Source: Delphinapterus leucas
Lineage: Eukaryota > Chordata > Mammalia > Artiodactyla > Monodontidae
Assembly (NCBI RefSeq): GCF_002288925.2
Contig: NW_022098048.1
Span: 18,923,664 to 18,987,663 of the forward strand
DNA: 64,000 nucleotides
Direction: 5' to 3'
Position 1 is the first letter of the stretch. Every line of letters starts with the position of its first letter. A model generated the notes under the pieces. That model was not told the origin of the DNA. It saw nothing but the letters and a program-made list of their open reading frames with translations, and searched no databases. The position numbers and the translations under genes are program-made. Shown here in pieces: positions 47,276 through 59,390 of this stretch.

Positions 47276-49083
47276 ACACTCTTTCAGTCATTCAAGGACC
47301 ACTTCCACAGTTTTTGCCATCACTGAGTATCACTTGAACCATTATTATTTAATGTTTTTTTATTTAAATCAACTCACTTAAAAAAAAAAAAACCTAAATG
47401 AATACTCTCTACTTTAGCCCTTATCCTAAGCAAGAATATCTGTAAAATCATGGGTGGTGTGTGCCCCATAAATCAGTGTATGGTCAGGCCACTCAGAATG
47501 GCTGTTCTCTTGCTCTCTGTACATCCCCTGCCCAGCCAGTGCCTGCCTCACCTACACCCTACTCACATGACTGACCTTCCTATGTACTTGCCCCAGGCCC
47601 CAGATCCTGACCGGTGTCTGCCATATACGGTGGGATGTTGGTCCAGTACCTTGCTTCAGACACGTAAGCTCTCTCATCCATTAAACCATTGATGTCTCTG
47701 TTGCCGACTCCAGGCAGACTCCTTTCTTGGGTCTTGAAGCTCTTCCTGCAACAGACTGCTAGACCATCACACTAGGAGCACTGGCAAAAACAGCACATCA
47801 CTGCCTGGTACACAATAGCGCATTCCTCTCCTCCCTCATATGAAACTAGGTCGTGTGGGGGCAGTCTTTACAATCTGCATGGGAAAGAGAAGTCATTTTC
47901 TTTTAAGTTAAATCATAAAAAGGCAATTGGCAATTCAAAACAGAAGAAATTTCCTAAGGGATCACACTATGAATAGACAATTTGGGGGTGCTTACCGCCA
48001 TAGGAGCAGAAGAGGGAGGAGGGTCCGTAGTCCTGGGAATGAGCAGCGATTGTTATCCAGACACAATCCTGGGATTCAGGCATTGAGACCCTAACGGCCC
48101 CACAGTTGCTGTCACAGAAGATTGAGTGCCAGGACGGTTAGAAAAGACGTCAAAGATGAGGAGAAATTAAGGTTGGCCTTGAAAGATGGGTGGCACGGGT
48201 AGGCAGAGAAGAAGGCTTGCCATGCTAGAAGAATGAGCAAAAGTGTCTGGGGTTCGAGCTGTTCTTGAAGGGGCGTGGAAAAGGAGGGAGGGAAGAGAGA
48301 GAAGGACACAGGAGCAGGAGCGCAGGGGGAGCTCAAGGCTGCACTGCGGCTCGGGGGTGGGCGATGCCCGAAACTATATTGATGAACATGGGGAAGCGAG
48401 GATGGTTATAAATAAGACTGAAAATATTAGAAAACCCAGATTCCCAAAGCCTTAAACATTAGGTTGCAGAGGATTTGAATGTGTTGCTATAAGCAGCTGA
48501 ACGCTAACAAGTAGAAAAATGGCATTGTGGTCAAAGTGATGTTTTTCAAAGATTTTTCTGTAGGACAGATTTCGGGGGTGTGGAGAGAGCTAGGAGTTGA
48601 GCAGAACAGTAAGGAGCCTATTGCAGTCGTTGAGGCAGAATCAGATGATAACCTGAACTGAGGTGTGTGAAATGTACAAAGAAAGGGTGAGTGTGAGAGT
48701 AACTGCAAAGGGAGAATCTATACTTCCTAATTGTACTTAGCAGAAAAGGAGTCGAGAAGGATTTCCAGGTGATTCCATTCCTTGACAAATGTGTACAGAC
48801 CAATGAGAAAGTCATGGTGATTTATTCCTGAGGGTCAATCTGCCCTTGACCCTCATTACTGGGGAGCAATACTGAGACCAAGGGGAAGTCAGGGAGAAGA
48901 TGCAGGACACAAGGGAGCGAGGACAGCGGCTGAACCATGGCAGAGCATGTGAGGTGTGTAAATTAAACGTCTGTGTATGTGCATATATATATGTATACAT
49001 ATTATTTATTTTTTAGTCTAATAGCCAAGGAATGTGCAAGTACAAACAAATATCTTGTTTATCAAGTCAATTCTGACTGGATC
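47276..49083. other. Upstream flank, mostly unassigned
   Basis: 47445-47785 looks like an old LTR or other repeat (even pyrimidine-rich layout, ...ctcatccattaaaccattga, gactcctttcttgggtcttg) of unknown family. 48130-48830 resembles an old mammalian repeat with gaaggcttgccatgctagaag and agcctattgcagtcgttgagg. Neither is coding. Confidence 0.35.
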
Positions 49084-49092
49084 TAGCATTCC

Positions 49093-49300
49093 TTTTTTTT
49101 TTTTTTCCCCGGTACGCGGGCCTCTCACTGTTGTGGCCTCTCCCGTTGCGGACCACAGGCTCCAGACGCGCAGGCTCAGCGGCCATGGCTCACGGGCCCA
49201 GCGGCTCCGCGGCATGTGGGATCTTCCCGGACCACGGCACGAACCCGCATCCCCTGCATCGGCAGGCGGACTCTCAACCACTGCGCCACCAGGGAAGCCC
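49093..49300 (-). mobile_element. CHR-type SINE
   Basis: Poly(T), then ccggtacgcgggcctctcac and the end cactgcgccaccagggaagc. Exact 9-bp duplication tagcattcc at 49084-49092 and 49301-49309. Confidence 0.97.
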
Positions 49301-49419
49301 TAGCATTCCTTTTTGCTCTAAGTTGAAATCCAGTTATTGTTTTGAAATTGAAATGGTTAATCAGCCCTGGCTTGCTTCTAACTCCGCCTAGCTTCTGAAT
49401 CAAAGACGATACCTTTTTG

Positions 49420-49944
49420 TGTGTGTGATTTTTTTTTATTAAAGTACAGTTGATTTACAACATTGTTTTAATTTCTGCTATACAGCAAAGTGATTCAGTT
49501 ATACATTCTTTTAATATTCTTCTCCATTATGGTTTATCATAGGATACTGAATACAGTTCTCTGTGCTATCAGTAGGACCTTGTTGTTTATCCATTCCATA
49601 TATAGTAGCATACATCTGCTAACCCCAAACTCCTACTCCATCCCTCCCCCAACACACTCCCCCTTGGCAACCACCAGTCTGTTCTCTATGTCCGTGATTC
49701 TGTTTCTGTTTTGCACGTAGGTTCATTTGTGTCATATTTTAGATCCTACATATAAGTGGTATCATACGGTATTTGTCTTTCTCTTTCTGACTTACTTCAC
49801 TTAGTATGACAATCTCTAGTTTCATCTATGTTGCTGCAAATGGCATTATTTCCTTTTTTATGGCTGAGTGGTATTCCATTGTATATATGTACCACATCTT
49901 CTTTATCCATTCATCTGTTGATGGACATTTAGGTTGTTTCCATG
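49420..49944 (-). mobile_element. 5'-truncated L1 3' end
   Basis: Poly(T) at 49429, then an antisense L1 3' UTR (agtacagttgatttacaaca) and the ORF2 C-terminal end (ggctgagtggtattccattg, ggacatttaggttgtttcc). Near-identical flanks aaagacgataccttttt (49402) and aaagaccatacttttt (49945) are the target duplication. Confidence 0.93.
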
Positions 49945-49960
49945 AAAGACCATACTTTTT

Positions 49961-50197
49961 AATCCACCTATAGCTCTGCTCTGCCCGATCTTTGAGCCAT
50001 TGAGAATTAAATTTGGAAGAATATTAGAAGCCCTGTTCCTACCAGTAGACAGACTTTGGAACTAGTTCTTGGTTAGAAGATCTCTATCTGAGGGTCGCTG
50101 GTGGCCCTGTCTGCTTTCTGAGCTGTGATTTAGCTCCCGGAACACCACGGCCTGTGCCCTCTCCGATTTGAATGGCCTGAAGTCCAGGTTGGTACTT
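49961..50197. other. Upstream flank, unassigned
   Basis: Nothing recognised. Confidence 0.45.
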
Positions 50198-50583
50198 GTA
50201 CTAGTTCACTAGGGCTGCCATTACAAAGTACCACAGGCTGGGTGGCTTAAACAACAGACATTTATATTCTTACAGTTGGAGGCTAGAAGCCCAAGATCAA
50301 GGTGCTGGCAGGGTTGGCTTCTGCTGAGGCCTCTCTTCCTGGTTGTAGATGCTATCTTCTCCCTGTGTCTTCACATGGTCTTCCCTTCAATGTATGTCTA
50401 TGTCCAAATTTCCTTTTCTCATCAGGAGACCAGTCGTATTGGATTAGGGCCCACCCTAATGAACTTCCTTTAACTTAATTACCTCTTGAAAGACCGTATC
50501 TCCAAATAAAGTCACATTCTGAGGTACTGGGACTCAGGAATTCAACATATTAATTTGGTGGGGACACAATTCGGCCCATAACA
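50197..50583 (+). repeat. Ancient LTR-like repeat (TG...CA), family uncertain
   Basis: tgtactagttcactagggct, ccattacaaagtaccacagg, ggtggcttaaacaacagaca, ttggattagggcccacccta, tatctccaaataaagtcac and the end acaattcggcccataaca form a well-known mammalian repeat bounded by TG and CA. I do not name the family. No internal region is attached. Confidence 0.65.
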
Positions 50584-50689
50584 GGTCTTCCCTGAATCCC
50601 AAATTACTTGGCTGGAGCCCTGACAACCTGCCTAGTGTTAGCCTCTCCCCAGAGGAATATACTTTGTCCCTGTTTCGCTGGTGGTTAAA

Positions 50690-51060
50690 TAGGACCCCTT
50701 TCACTCAGGATCAGCCCTCTGAGCCACTTCAGAGCTCCTGTCCGCCCCTCATTGCCCATATCCAACTGATCACAACTTCCACTCAACCTTTATTTCTTCT
50801 ACAACCACACTGTCATCACTCTTAGTCCAAGATCACATTTGCAGAGACGATGACAACAGCTTTCTACCTCGCTTTCTGTCCCCAGGCCTTTCCTCCACCC
50901 ACCCATCCATCCTCTCTAATCCATTTCACCCTCAAAGTCAAATATGATCATAAAACTTGTCATATCAAATCCTTCAGTGGTTCCCTGTACAAATAAAACC
51001 ATTTCCTTTAACGAGCTCACAAAACTCTTTATAAACTAGTCCCAGCTACTATATCATCCT
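50690..51060 (+). mobile_element. L2 LINE fragment
   Basis: tcatatcaaatccttcagtgg, ttccctgtacaaataaaacc and ctcacaaaactctttataaac are the L2 3' ORF region in plus orientation, decayed. Confidence 0.6.
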
Positions 51061-51209
51061 TTCATAATCATTCCTGTACTCTGCAATTTCTGCTATATAA
51101 ACTTATTTGCAATTGTTTATTAAAGTATCTGTGAGACTATTCTGTGAACTATCCCAGGAAAATGGGTCAGATTCTGTGTTGAACATAAACATTTGAAACA
51201 TTGCAGAAA

Positions 51210-51745
51210 GAGTATGTAGTGTAAGGAGAGGGCCTTTGGAACTAAACAGAGCTGAATTCTAATTCCATTTCCCCTTCTTTTTAACTTTTTTTATTGAGAT
51301 ATAACTTATATACAGAAAAGGGCACAAATATTTGTGCAGCTGAGTTTTTAACATATGTCCATACTTTTGAACCACCATCCATGTCAAGATATAAAACATT
51401 TCTCATCTAGAAGGTTCCCTGATACCCCATCATATCCAAACCCCACCCCACAAAAGTAACTACTCTCTTGACTTCTATGAGGATTTATTAGTTTTGCCTG
51501 CTTTTGAACTTTAATAAATGTAATAATACAGTGTGCAGTCTTTCATATCTGGCTCTTGTTCAACTTGAAAGCTAAGAGACTCATTCACATGTTGAATGGA
51601 CCTACCCATCTCCTCTCCTACGTCTAATTTCCATTTGATAAGTCATTCTCTACCTGAGCCTGTTTTCTCAATAAGACTATCCCTGCATGACTGATGTGAG
51701 CGTTAGATGACCTATATCAAACCTTACTGATGCTTTCTGCCACAA
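51210..51745 (+). mobile_element. MIR SINE split by an L1 3' fragment
   Basis: Left part: tagtgtaaggagagggcctt...aacagagctgaattctaatt. Right part from 51630: ataagtcattctctacctgag, cctgttttctcaataagac, tgtgagcgttagatgacc. Together these give the MIR 5' and 3' halves in plus orientation, interrupted at 51270. Confidence 0.65.
51271..51622 (-). mobile_element. L1 3'-end fragment inserted in MIR
   Basis: It starts with a T-rich tail, then ttttattgagatataactta and later text typical of old L1 3' UTRs in antisense. The flanks tctaattccattt (51258-51270) and tctaatttccattt (51623-51636) are a target duplication with one indel. Confidence 0.7.
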
Positions 51746-53622
51746 AGCAGGCTGTTCCTGAATTCTAGCTATTGTTACTGTGATGTGTATCTTTTAGAAA
51801 ATGGATCTTTTGAACTATTATTGCACTATATTCAGTTTGTTTGTTTTTGTTCTTGTTTTTTTAACAGAGTAGTTCAGAGCTACTTTGCCTTCAGGACTGA
51901 AATCTAGGTAACAACATGTTTAAATCAAGATTATGTGAAGCACCCTTCAAAGGAGATTTAACAGTGTGCCCTATCACTTATCAGGTGAGAAAAGAAAAGT
52001 GTGAAAAAACCACCTCTCACCTCTACAGAAGGCTTTCTGTATTTTATGTTTTATTTTTACTGTGTATCGTTTTTGGGGTGGCCTCCTATGAGACAGACCA
52101 CAATTTTCTCTGGGGTCAGAGACTCTTATTCCTAAAAAATACGATAATAATAAAGATCATGATAATATACAACATGACTTACACTGGAGATCTCTTACGT
52201 TGGTCTCCTGCAGATGCTATGATCTTTGGAAACTTTTTTACAGGAGCTGACAACCTTGACAAACAACAGTAGTGCTTTTTGTTGTACGCTGAGTCTGAAA
52301 TATCAATGACATCCTAGTTAGCTGCACTGAAAACATCTCAAGGTTCTTTTGCTTATTTAGAGGGAATAAGCAGTGAGAACTTTAGTGACATACACCAAAT
52401 AGCTCTGCATTGTTAACCTGACAAGGACAAACTTGCTGAATTCATTATCTATTTCTCCTCCAAACTGGAGAACCTACTATGTACCATGCACCATGCTAGT
52501 CCTGGGGAAACAAAGAGAAATAAGATGAAGTCCCTACCCTCAAGGAACTCAGAGTCTAGAGGGAGAGAGACAACAAACACATCAACAAATAATTACAGCC
52601 CAACATGAGAGAAGGTGATGTGGTAGCCTGGAGGAGGGAGAAATTGATTTGAATACCAAGGACTTTATATAAATGCTTATACTTGAATACCAGTGTCCTC
52701 ATGTCCTGACATGACACCTCTCTTTAAGGTGCCTGACCTTAAATAAGTCAATGAAGCTTTGCCTCAGGACATATTAGATACGGGTCTAATTACATCAGTT
52801 TATTTCCTGAGGATGAAATTGTAAGATGCAAAATGTAGAAGCCATTAAGAGACAAGTTTTCTATCATGTATAGAAAAGGTGATGCCTCTTTTCAGCCAAA
52901 GAGATAGACATTTGAGACTGAGAAAATCCAGATGAACTGGAACCTCTCGTTATTTTCACTGAGGTTCAGCTCTATTCCTGCCTTTCTGCGTCTTCACTCT
53001 TCTTTGAGCCACAAAGACTTGTGTATGGGACACGTCTGGTACACCCTCTCAGCCCCAGCTCTTGCTGTAGCCACCAGCGCTTTGTAGGTTTCAACCATCC
53101 TCAGGCACAACCTGGCGGCACCTCGTGTGTCTCACTCGCTCCTCTGACACTTTGGAGTGGAGCATCCACGGGCTCTCTCAGCTGTCATACACACAACAAC
53201 TTGCAGAGGGAGTTACTGCCCAGGGGGCCCACCTTGATCAAGGTGGGTGGGATCCAGTGGATAAATATGTCCTGCTTTCTATTCCCTGGGCAGACAGTTC
53301 TGAAGCACACTTTATATGACACCTCGAAGGCCCCGTGGTATCCAGCCCCAGTGACCTGTAACATGGGTCCACGTTATTATCCTTCCCTCCTCCCCTGATT
53401 CATTCTTCCCTCTCACTCCTGCTCCTGGGATTGTACTCCAAGACAATCCACTTGTACATGATCTAGGCTACAAAAGCACTTGCTGATTGCTTACCACTTT
53501 TTGTTTAAGCTAATTCAAATTGGTTGTCCTAATAAATACAAACACCTGCAATGGTTCCCTCACTGCCCACAGAATAAGATCATAAAGCAGCAGAACTGAA
53601 TGGGAACCCGTGGAAATCCGAC
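51746..53622. other. Upstream flank, mostly unassigned
   Basis: 52470-52660 recalls an antisense L2/MIR end (aacctactatgtaccatgc...ccctcaaggaactcagagtc). The rest is not recognised. Open frames 51916-52272 and 53021-53398 (+) show no domain or splice context. Confidence 0.4.
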
Positions 53623-53633
53623 CCAGAGTTTAC

Positions 53634-53840
53634 TTTTTTTTTTTTTTTTTTGCGTCGCGGGCCTCTCACTGCTGTGGCCTCTCCCGTTGCGGAGCACAGG
53701 CTCCGGACGCGCAGGCCCAGCGGCCACGGCTCAGGGGCCCAGCTGCTCCGCGGCACGCGGGATCCTCCTGGACCGGGGCACGAACCCGTGTTCCCTGTAT
53801 CGGCAGGCGGACTCCCAACCACTGCGCCACCAGGGAAGCC
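53634..53840 (-). mobile_element. CHR-type SINE
   Basis: Poly(T), gcgtcgcgggcctctcactg, and the end cactgcgccaccagggaagc. Exact 11-bp duplication ccagagtttac at 53623-53633 and 53841-53851. Confidence 0.97.
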
Positions 53841-53851
53841 CCAGAGTTTAC

Positions 53852-56285
53852 ATTCTTGACTTCTCTGCTGCCGTGTGAATGTCTGTCACCCTTTCCGCAA
53901 CCATCAAATTCTAACTATGCAAAATGCCATTGGAAATACATAAAAATCCAGGCACAAAAGAACAGACTACTGTCCCCAGCCCACTATTTGCCTGCTCTTT
54001 TCCTATTGTGACCTGAGTCTACATTCCACACTTTATTTCACTGTTTAGTGTTGAAGTTTTAGGTTGTTTCTCATTTTTCGTTTAAAATTAACACTGAGAT
54101 AAATATTCTAAAAATAAAGCTTTCATCTCTAGCTCTGTTTATCTCTGAAGGATAATTCCTAGAAGAATTACTGTGCCAATTACTGTGGATAAATCGTCAA
54201 CAATAGGTAAAGTCATTTAAATATATTGGCTAAATTGATACAAACAGGCATGTTGTTAAAGCTTATTGAGTCTCATTAGCAGTGATAAATATTTTGCATG
54301 CTTTTATTGTCCTCCTATGAATTGTGCATATTATTTCACATTTAAAATTAGGCTGTCACTATTTTCCTTACTGATTTATACATTATCTTTCTATATAAAG
54401 CCTTTTTCTGTCCTGTTTGTGGCATTTATTTATTGTAATTGTTGTTTTCCTTTTACTTAATTTGACAGACTTACATATGGAGTATTTTTCTGTGTTGTTT
54501 ATCCCATTATTTAATTCTTAGCGAGAGATAACTCATTCTCTCCTCTATGTTTCTTCTGTTTTCTGTTGGTTAAATAATAGATTTCTATTTTACATCTATT
54601 TCTTTTCTTCCTCTTTATTTCTTCTTATTACAGTAGGAATTGAATATCTAACTTGACCACTTTTTCCAAATAACAAACCCCCTTTCCTAACACTATTTTC
54701 CCAGAAGTAGTTACTGAATAACCTCTCTTTTCCTTTTCAGCTCTATCTTATCTAGGATCTATTTCTAGGCTATTCATCCTGTCCATCTCTCTGCCTATTT
54801 CTGTGACTGCTGTTACTGTCATAGTCTTTTCATTTTTCAACTGACTCAAGCTCTGGAAAGGTAACTCAAAAGGGGCCACCTGTGAAATACTGCTAATGAC
54901 AGCCTCTTCAATTTACCATTAAGAGGGCAACATAAGCTGCATTTTCAGAAGGTATGAATAACCCAACTCTTAGTTAATTATACTGGAAGTATATAGTATC
55001 CCAATTATAAAAAGTATTAACCATGAAAAATTACATGCCCTGTTTACTTTCAGGGTAAACACCTTCCTGAATTTGTAGATTGGTTTTGCTTTGTAGCTTG
55101 GGTTTAAGTATAAATGATAGTATATTTCTCCCATAAACTAAATAGGTTAAAAACAAAGAAGAAACTGTCAACTTCTCTAAACCAGATACAAGAGATAACA
55201 GCTAAGCCACTATGTCAAATTTAAAATGAAAAGTTTTAACTGGGACAAAGAAATTGACAGCAAAAAATCCTTACAGAAATTATGGTATTATATAAGAAGC
55301 TCAATTTTATCACAACTAGATGAAATTCCCTATAATTTGTAATTTCAAATTATTATTGGTAACAAACAAGAACAATGGGCGATGTATGGCCTGATAAGCA
55401 TTATTCTCTAGTGCTGCCGCTTTTCTGATTTTGATTCTTTGATCTCTTGGTCCAAGAGTGGCCCATTTTCTCAGTTTCGAAAGTATAGAGATATTCCCTT
55501 CCACTACAAGGCAAATAAAACAACCTTGGGAGGCCACTCCAAAAAATGGGGAACAATAATTCCCAATTATGTCCAGTGTGCAATATTGTCAATATTAAAT
55601 AAAGAAACAATGTTGGAAATGCTAGCCAATGTATGACATGCAATTGGTAGTCAATAAATGTTAGATGTCCTATAGTAGTACTTATGCAATCTGTGAATCC
55701 CAGAAATACCTTAGGCATATCGATGAGCTTACCCTTAGAAAATAGAAATGGCCATAAGCGATCACATTTTCTGGTCAAGAGAGTGAGTTGCTCTTGTAGT
55801 GGTCCTGAGAAGACTGTTGAAACACATGAGTACCCAATTAGACACCTGGTGTTCTAGAAAGGCTATTGGAGGAGAGAAGGAGTAGCTCTGCTCCTTGGGG
55901 GAGGTACATTTTCCACTATGCAGAATAGAATCACATTCCCTAAGAGGACGTTTACTGTCAAGGGCTGACAGAAGTAGGAAATCATTAAAGGTGCTGCTTC
56001 CATAAATGGGTGCAGAAGCATTCTCAGCTCCTCTGAGACATCCAACACTGTTGCCTACCCCCATCTGTCCTTTTTGAAAACCTTTTATCTCAGTAAGATT
56101 GATACTATACTCACCTACTTCTCCCATGAATTCTGCTCTTTTTTTTGTTCTTTGACTAACCCTCTTCCATTAAAAAATTTTTGGCTTTCCCATTACGTTC
56201 AATTTTGAGAGCTCTGGCCTTCTCTGTGGCCTCTTAGAAAAGTGATCCATTCTCAGGGATGCAACTGTTGCATTCTATGTGGAGG
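53852..56285. other. Upstream flank, unassigned
   Basis: No SINE or LINE recognised. Two consecutive minus-strand open frames (56127-55762 and 55778-55401) overlap slightly. I see no domain in them. Confidence 0.4.
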
Positions 56286-56289
56286 GTTC

Positions 56290-56860
56290 CCAAATGTTAC
56301 TTGAGTTCTAATTTCTCAAGTTACAGGCTTGCATCCCCAGCTCTCTCCACTGAATAGTTCTGATGTCTTACTGATAACCTCAAACTCGGCACATTACGAA
56401 AGACTTACCTTCTGTCATCCCTATTTCAATCAATATTGTCAGAGCTCAGCTAGTACTTAACATCTGAGTCATCTTTGAATGGGAAGTTCTGTATTTCACT
56501 CCCTAAATCCAAACTATGTTGTGTAACTTCCTGTAAAACCATGCATCTTTCTTTCCTCACAGTCTGTATCTGTGCAGACCCGTACCCCTTTCCTAGCCAG
56601 ACTATTTCTGTAGCCTCCCAACTGCTTCAGACCTGCAGGTTTTCTTCTCTCCCATTCATTCTGTGCACAACTACATGATGCCTTGTAAAACCATTTTCTA
56701 TCTCATCATGTCATTGTTTCCTGCAAGCCCTTTAATGACCCCAGATTTTCCACAGGCTAATTTCCAAATTACCAGGCCTACCTCTGGCCTGATTTGAGTT
56801 TATAATCCCACTCCTTCCCCCTTATCTCCATCCCTCTGGAGCCCCAGTTCATTCCATTTA
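56290..56860 (+). mobile_element. L2 LINE fragment
   Basis: Pyrimidine-rich text with gtctgtatctgtgcagaccc, gtagcctcccaactgcttca, ttctatctcatcatgtcatt, cctgcaagccctttaatgac and taccaggcctacctctggcc follows L2 ORF2 3' in plus orientation. Confidence 0.65.
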
Positions 56861-59379
56861 TAGTAAGTTTCAGAAAGGCAGTTACTCTTTAAAGAAAGGG
56901 TGAAACAGAGCCCTAAAACCTTTCTGAGATACTTTGTATTCTGTCCAGGACACCTCCTTATGATTACAAACCCCTTCTTTAGAGATACACTTTGATTCCA
57001 CAAATTCAAAGTAGCACTAGTGTTCTAGAAGTCACCCCAATAAGCACCCTTTGACACTCCCCTTATAATCCGAACATTGAGAACATGTAATTTTCCCAAG
57101 TTTTTTCTTCATTCATACAAAGATCATAAAAAGAAATAGATGCTTCAATGTATTTTCATCACTTCAGGTTTATTTTTATTATAAAATATTTTAAGTAAAA
57201 AGTATAATAGGTAGTCCTGTACCATCACCAGATTTATTAGATGGGAAAGGTCAAAAGACATATTTACTGCAGGTCACTTTAGAAAATGTTTTTTACTTTG
57301 GTACATTCTACTAGTGAATGTTTGCTCATTGACAGCTATTAATGATTGGATATTATAATTTTAATCTGTTGATTAAGAAGCAAATAAACTTGCATTGATT
57401 TCTTTGGCAGTGTCTCAGGGATCACAAGAATGAGTCCTGTGACCCAAACTTCTAGTTCACCTGAAGCTCTATAAATTAATACTGTGGCAATGACCCAGAA
57501 GATACAAAATATAGTGAAATTTGTGTAATGTTTGTGTTAAATGTTGTCTATGGCTTGATGGGAATGGAAAAAGAGTCCGTCTAGGAAAGAACAAATCTGT
57601 AGGTATTCTTTTATTAGACTCAGAACTAAGTTATCCAGTGAGTTTCCCATCATGTCTTAGCTACCAGGAAACTTGCAGTATTTTAATTGCTAAGTTTCAT
57701 AAATTAACTCATCCCAGGTCCCTGATACATCTGTTATTCTCCTCTTTTTTAACAGGTTTTTGTACTTTTAATTCTTAATTGTCTTATTTACATGCTTTAA
57801 AAAATGAATTTAATCATTTATTGAACATGTGGGTATTTTTAAAAAAACACAGAAACATACTAATGTGACATACTGATGAAAATCAGAGAATTCCAAGATA
57901 CAATTTTTCACCTCAAATTTAATCAAGTTTCTTATAGAGATGACATTGATAGTTACTTGTTTTAAAAGAGAATAATAACAAAGCCTAATTTTCATGAAAT
58001 CCACAGTCATCTAAAAGCTTTAATTTCATTTTACCATCCACTTTCTCTTAAACACCAAACTTTTTACCCAAGCTAGTAGCAAAAGAATTGATGAAGATGT
58101 ATCAACTTTTCTTGCCATTTTGATAACATAGTCAAGGACTCAAATTGAAATTTTAAAAAATGGAAAGAGAAATAAGATCACTAAATTATTTACAAATGGA
58201 GAACTATGTTGCCCACTAAAGTCCCTCATTGTAAAAGTGAGGCATCTCAGTCTCTGTTCATGGTCCACAGATCAGTCTGGCCACTGTATTCACTGAAGCA
58301 AAGCAATGGGAAGAAGCTATAGGACTTCAAGGAGAGGGATCAGTAGATCTTAAATGATTGCCCAATGGAAAAAAAGTCCAGTCTAGAACCCAGCTTTCCT
58401 GACAGGCGTACCTGGGATCATTAAACCTGGTTTGTGTAATGTTTCATGTTGAGGCATTCCTGTTTTCAGCAACAGTATTATAAGCCTATGTTGGCTAAAG
58501 TAACCACTGTTAAAGGTCAGGATTTATTTGACTGTGTAAATTCTCTCATGTCTGTTGAATAGCTATGTCCACTGTTGAATCTCTCATTAATATCCTGGGC
58601 ATTGACATAGGTGTTGATTCAGTGGTGAATAAAACAGTGCTTGTGGCCCTCAAGAGGCTTATGTCTACAAGTAAGTTTTTAATGATCATAATGATCTCGA
58701 GAAGTAGTGAGGCCTTATGGGGACTTAGTTGTATGTGCACAGGAGGGCTGCCTTATTCAGCCCTGCTTGTCTCATCATTTACTGTTTAGCACTGATTCTG
58801 TAGAAAAGGATGTATACTTAGTATAAAGCACTGGGCTAATTTGGGACGGGGTAATGAATCAGCTATGTAGCTGGATTTCAAGGCATTACAGGAGGGTTAA
58901 TACGTCTTTCAAATACCACACTATGAGGCAACAAGTGATAGTGCCACAAATATGCACTTTGGCTTTAAAATATAAATATAGATAAATATTTTTATCTAAA
59001 GACTTTACTACAATGAACATGGAATACTGGTCTTAAACCTCCAATTATTAGATCTACATTCCTCCTAAAGTATCACTGCCTTTTCCCAATTATTATTTCT
59101 TAAAGAGAACATACAGATACACTTAGAAAATTAACAGAACAATGAAGATGAAGCTTATCTCTCAATTTGGTTTTTATGCATCTATCAAAAAAGGACTTGC
59201 TGTGATAGACTAGATGTTTAATTGCCTATTCAGATTAGTCTGCATTTTAAATGGAAATGACAAAGTCCAGAGGAAAAAAATAACTGACTATTCACTCAAA
59301 TATGATTCTCTTTTCTTGGTTCTTCCCGGTTTATGGTCCTGAACTATACCTCTCTTTCCCTTTTTAACCTCATGTATTT
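56861..59379. other. Upstream flank, unassigned
   Basis: AT-rich with no recognised element except a weak L2/MIR-like stretch near 58590-58680 (ctgggcattgacataggtg, caagaggcttatgtct). Confidence 0.4.
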
Positions 59380-59390
59380 AAAAATGCTTA

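Noticed and set aside
49018..49403. Open frames such as MVESPPADAGDAGSC and their relatives, recurring at many sites
   Set aside because: They are translations of CHR SINEs; the same peptide appears at 16835, 19861, 25171, 37292 and 53580.
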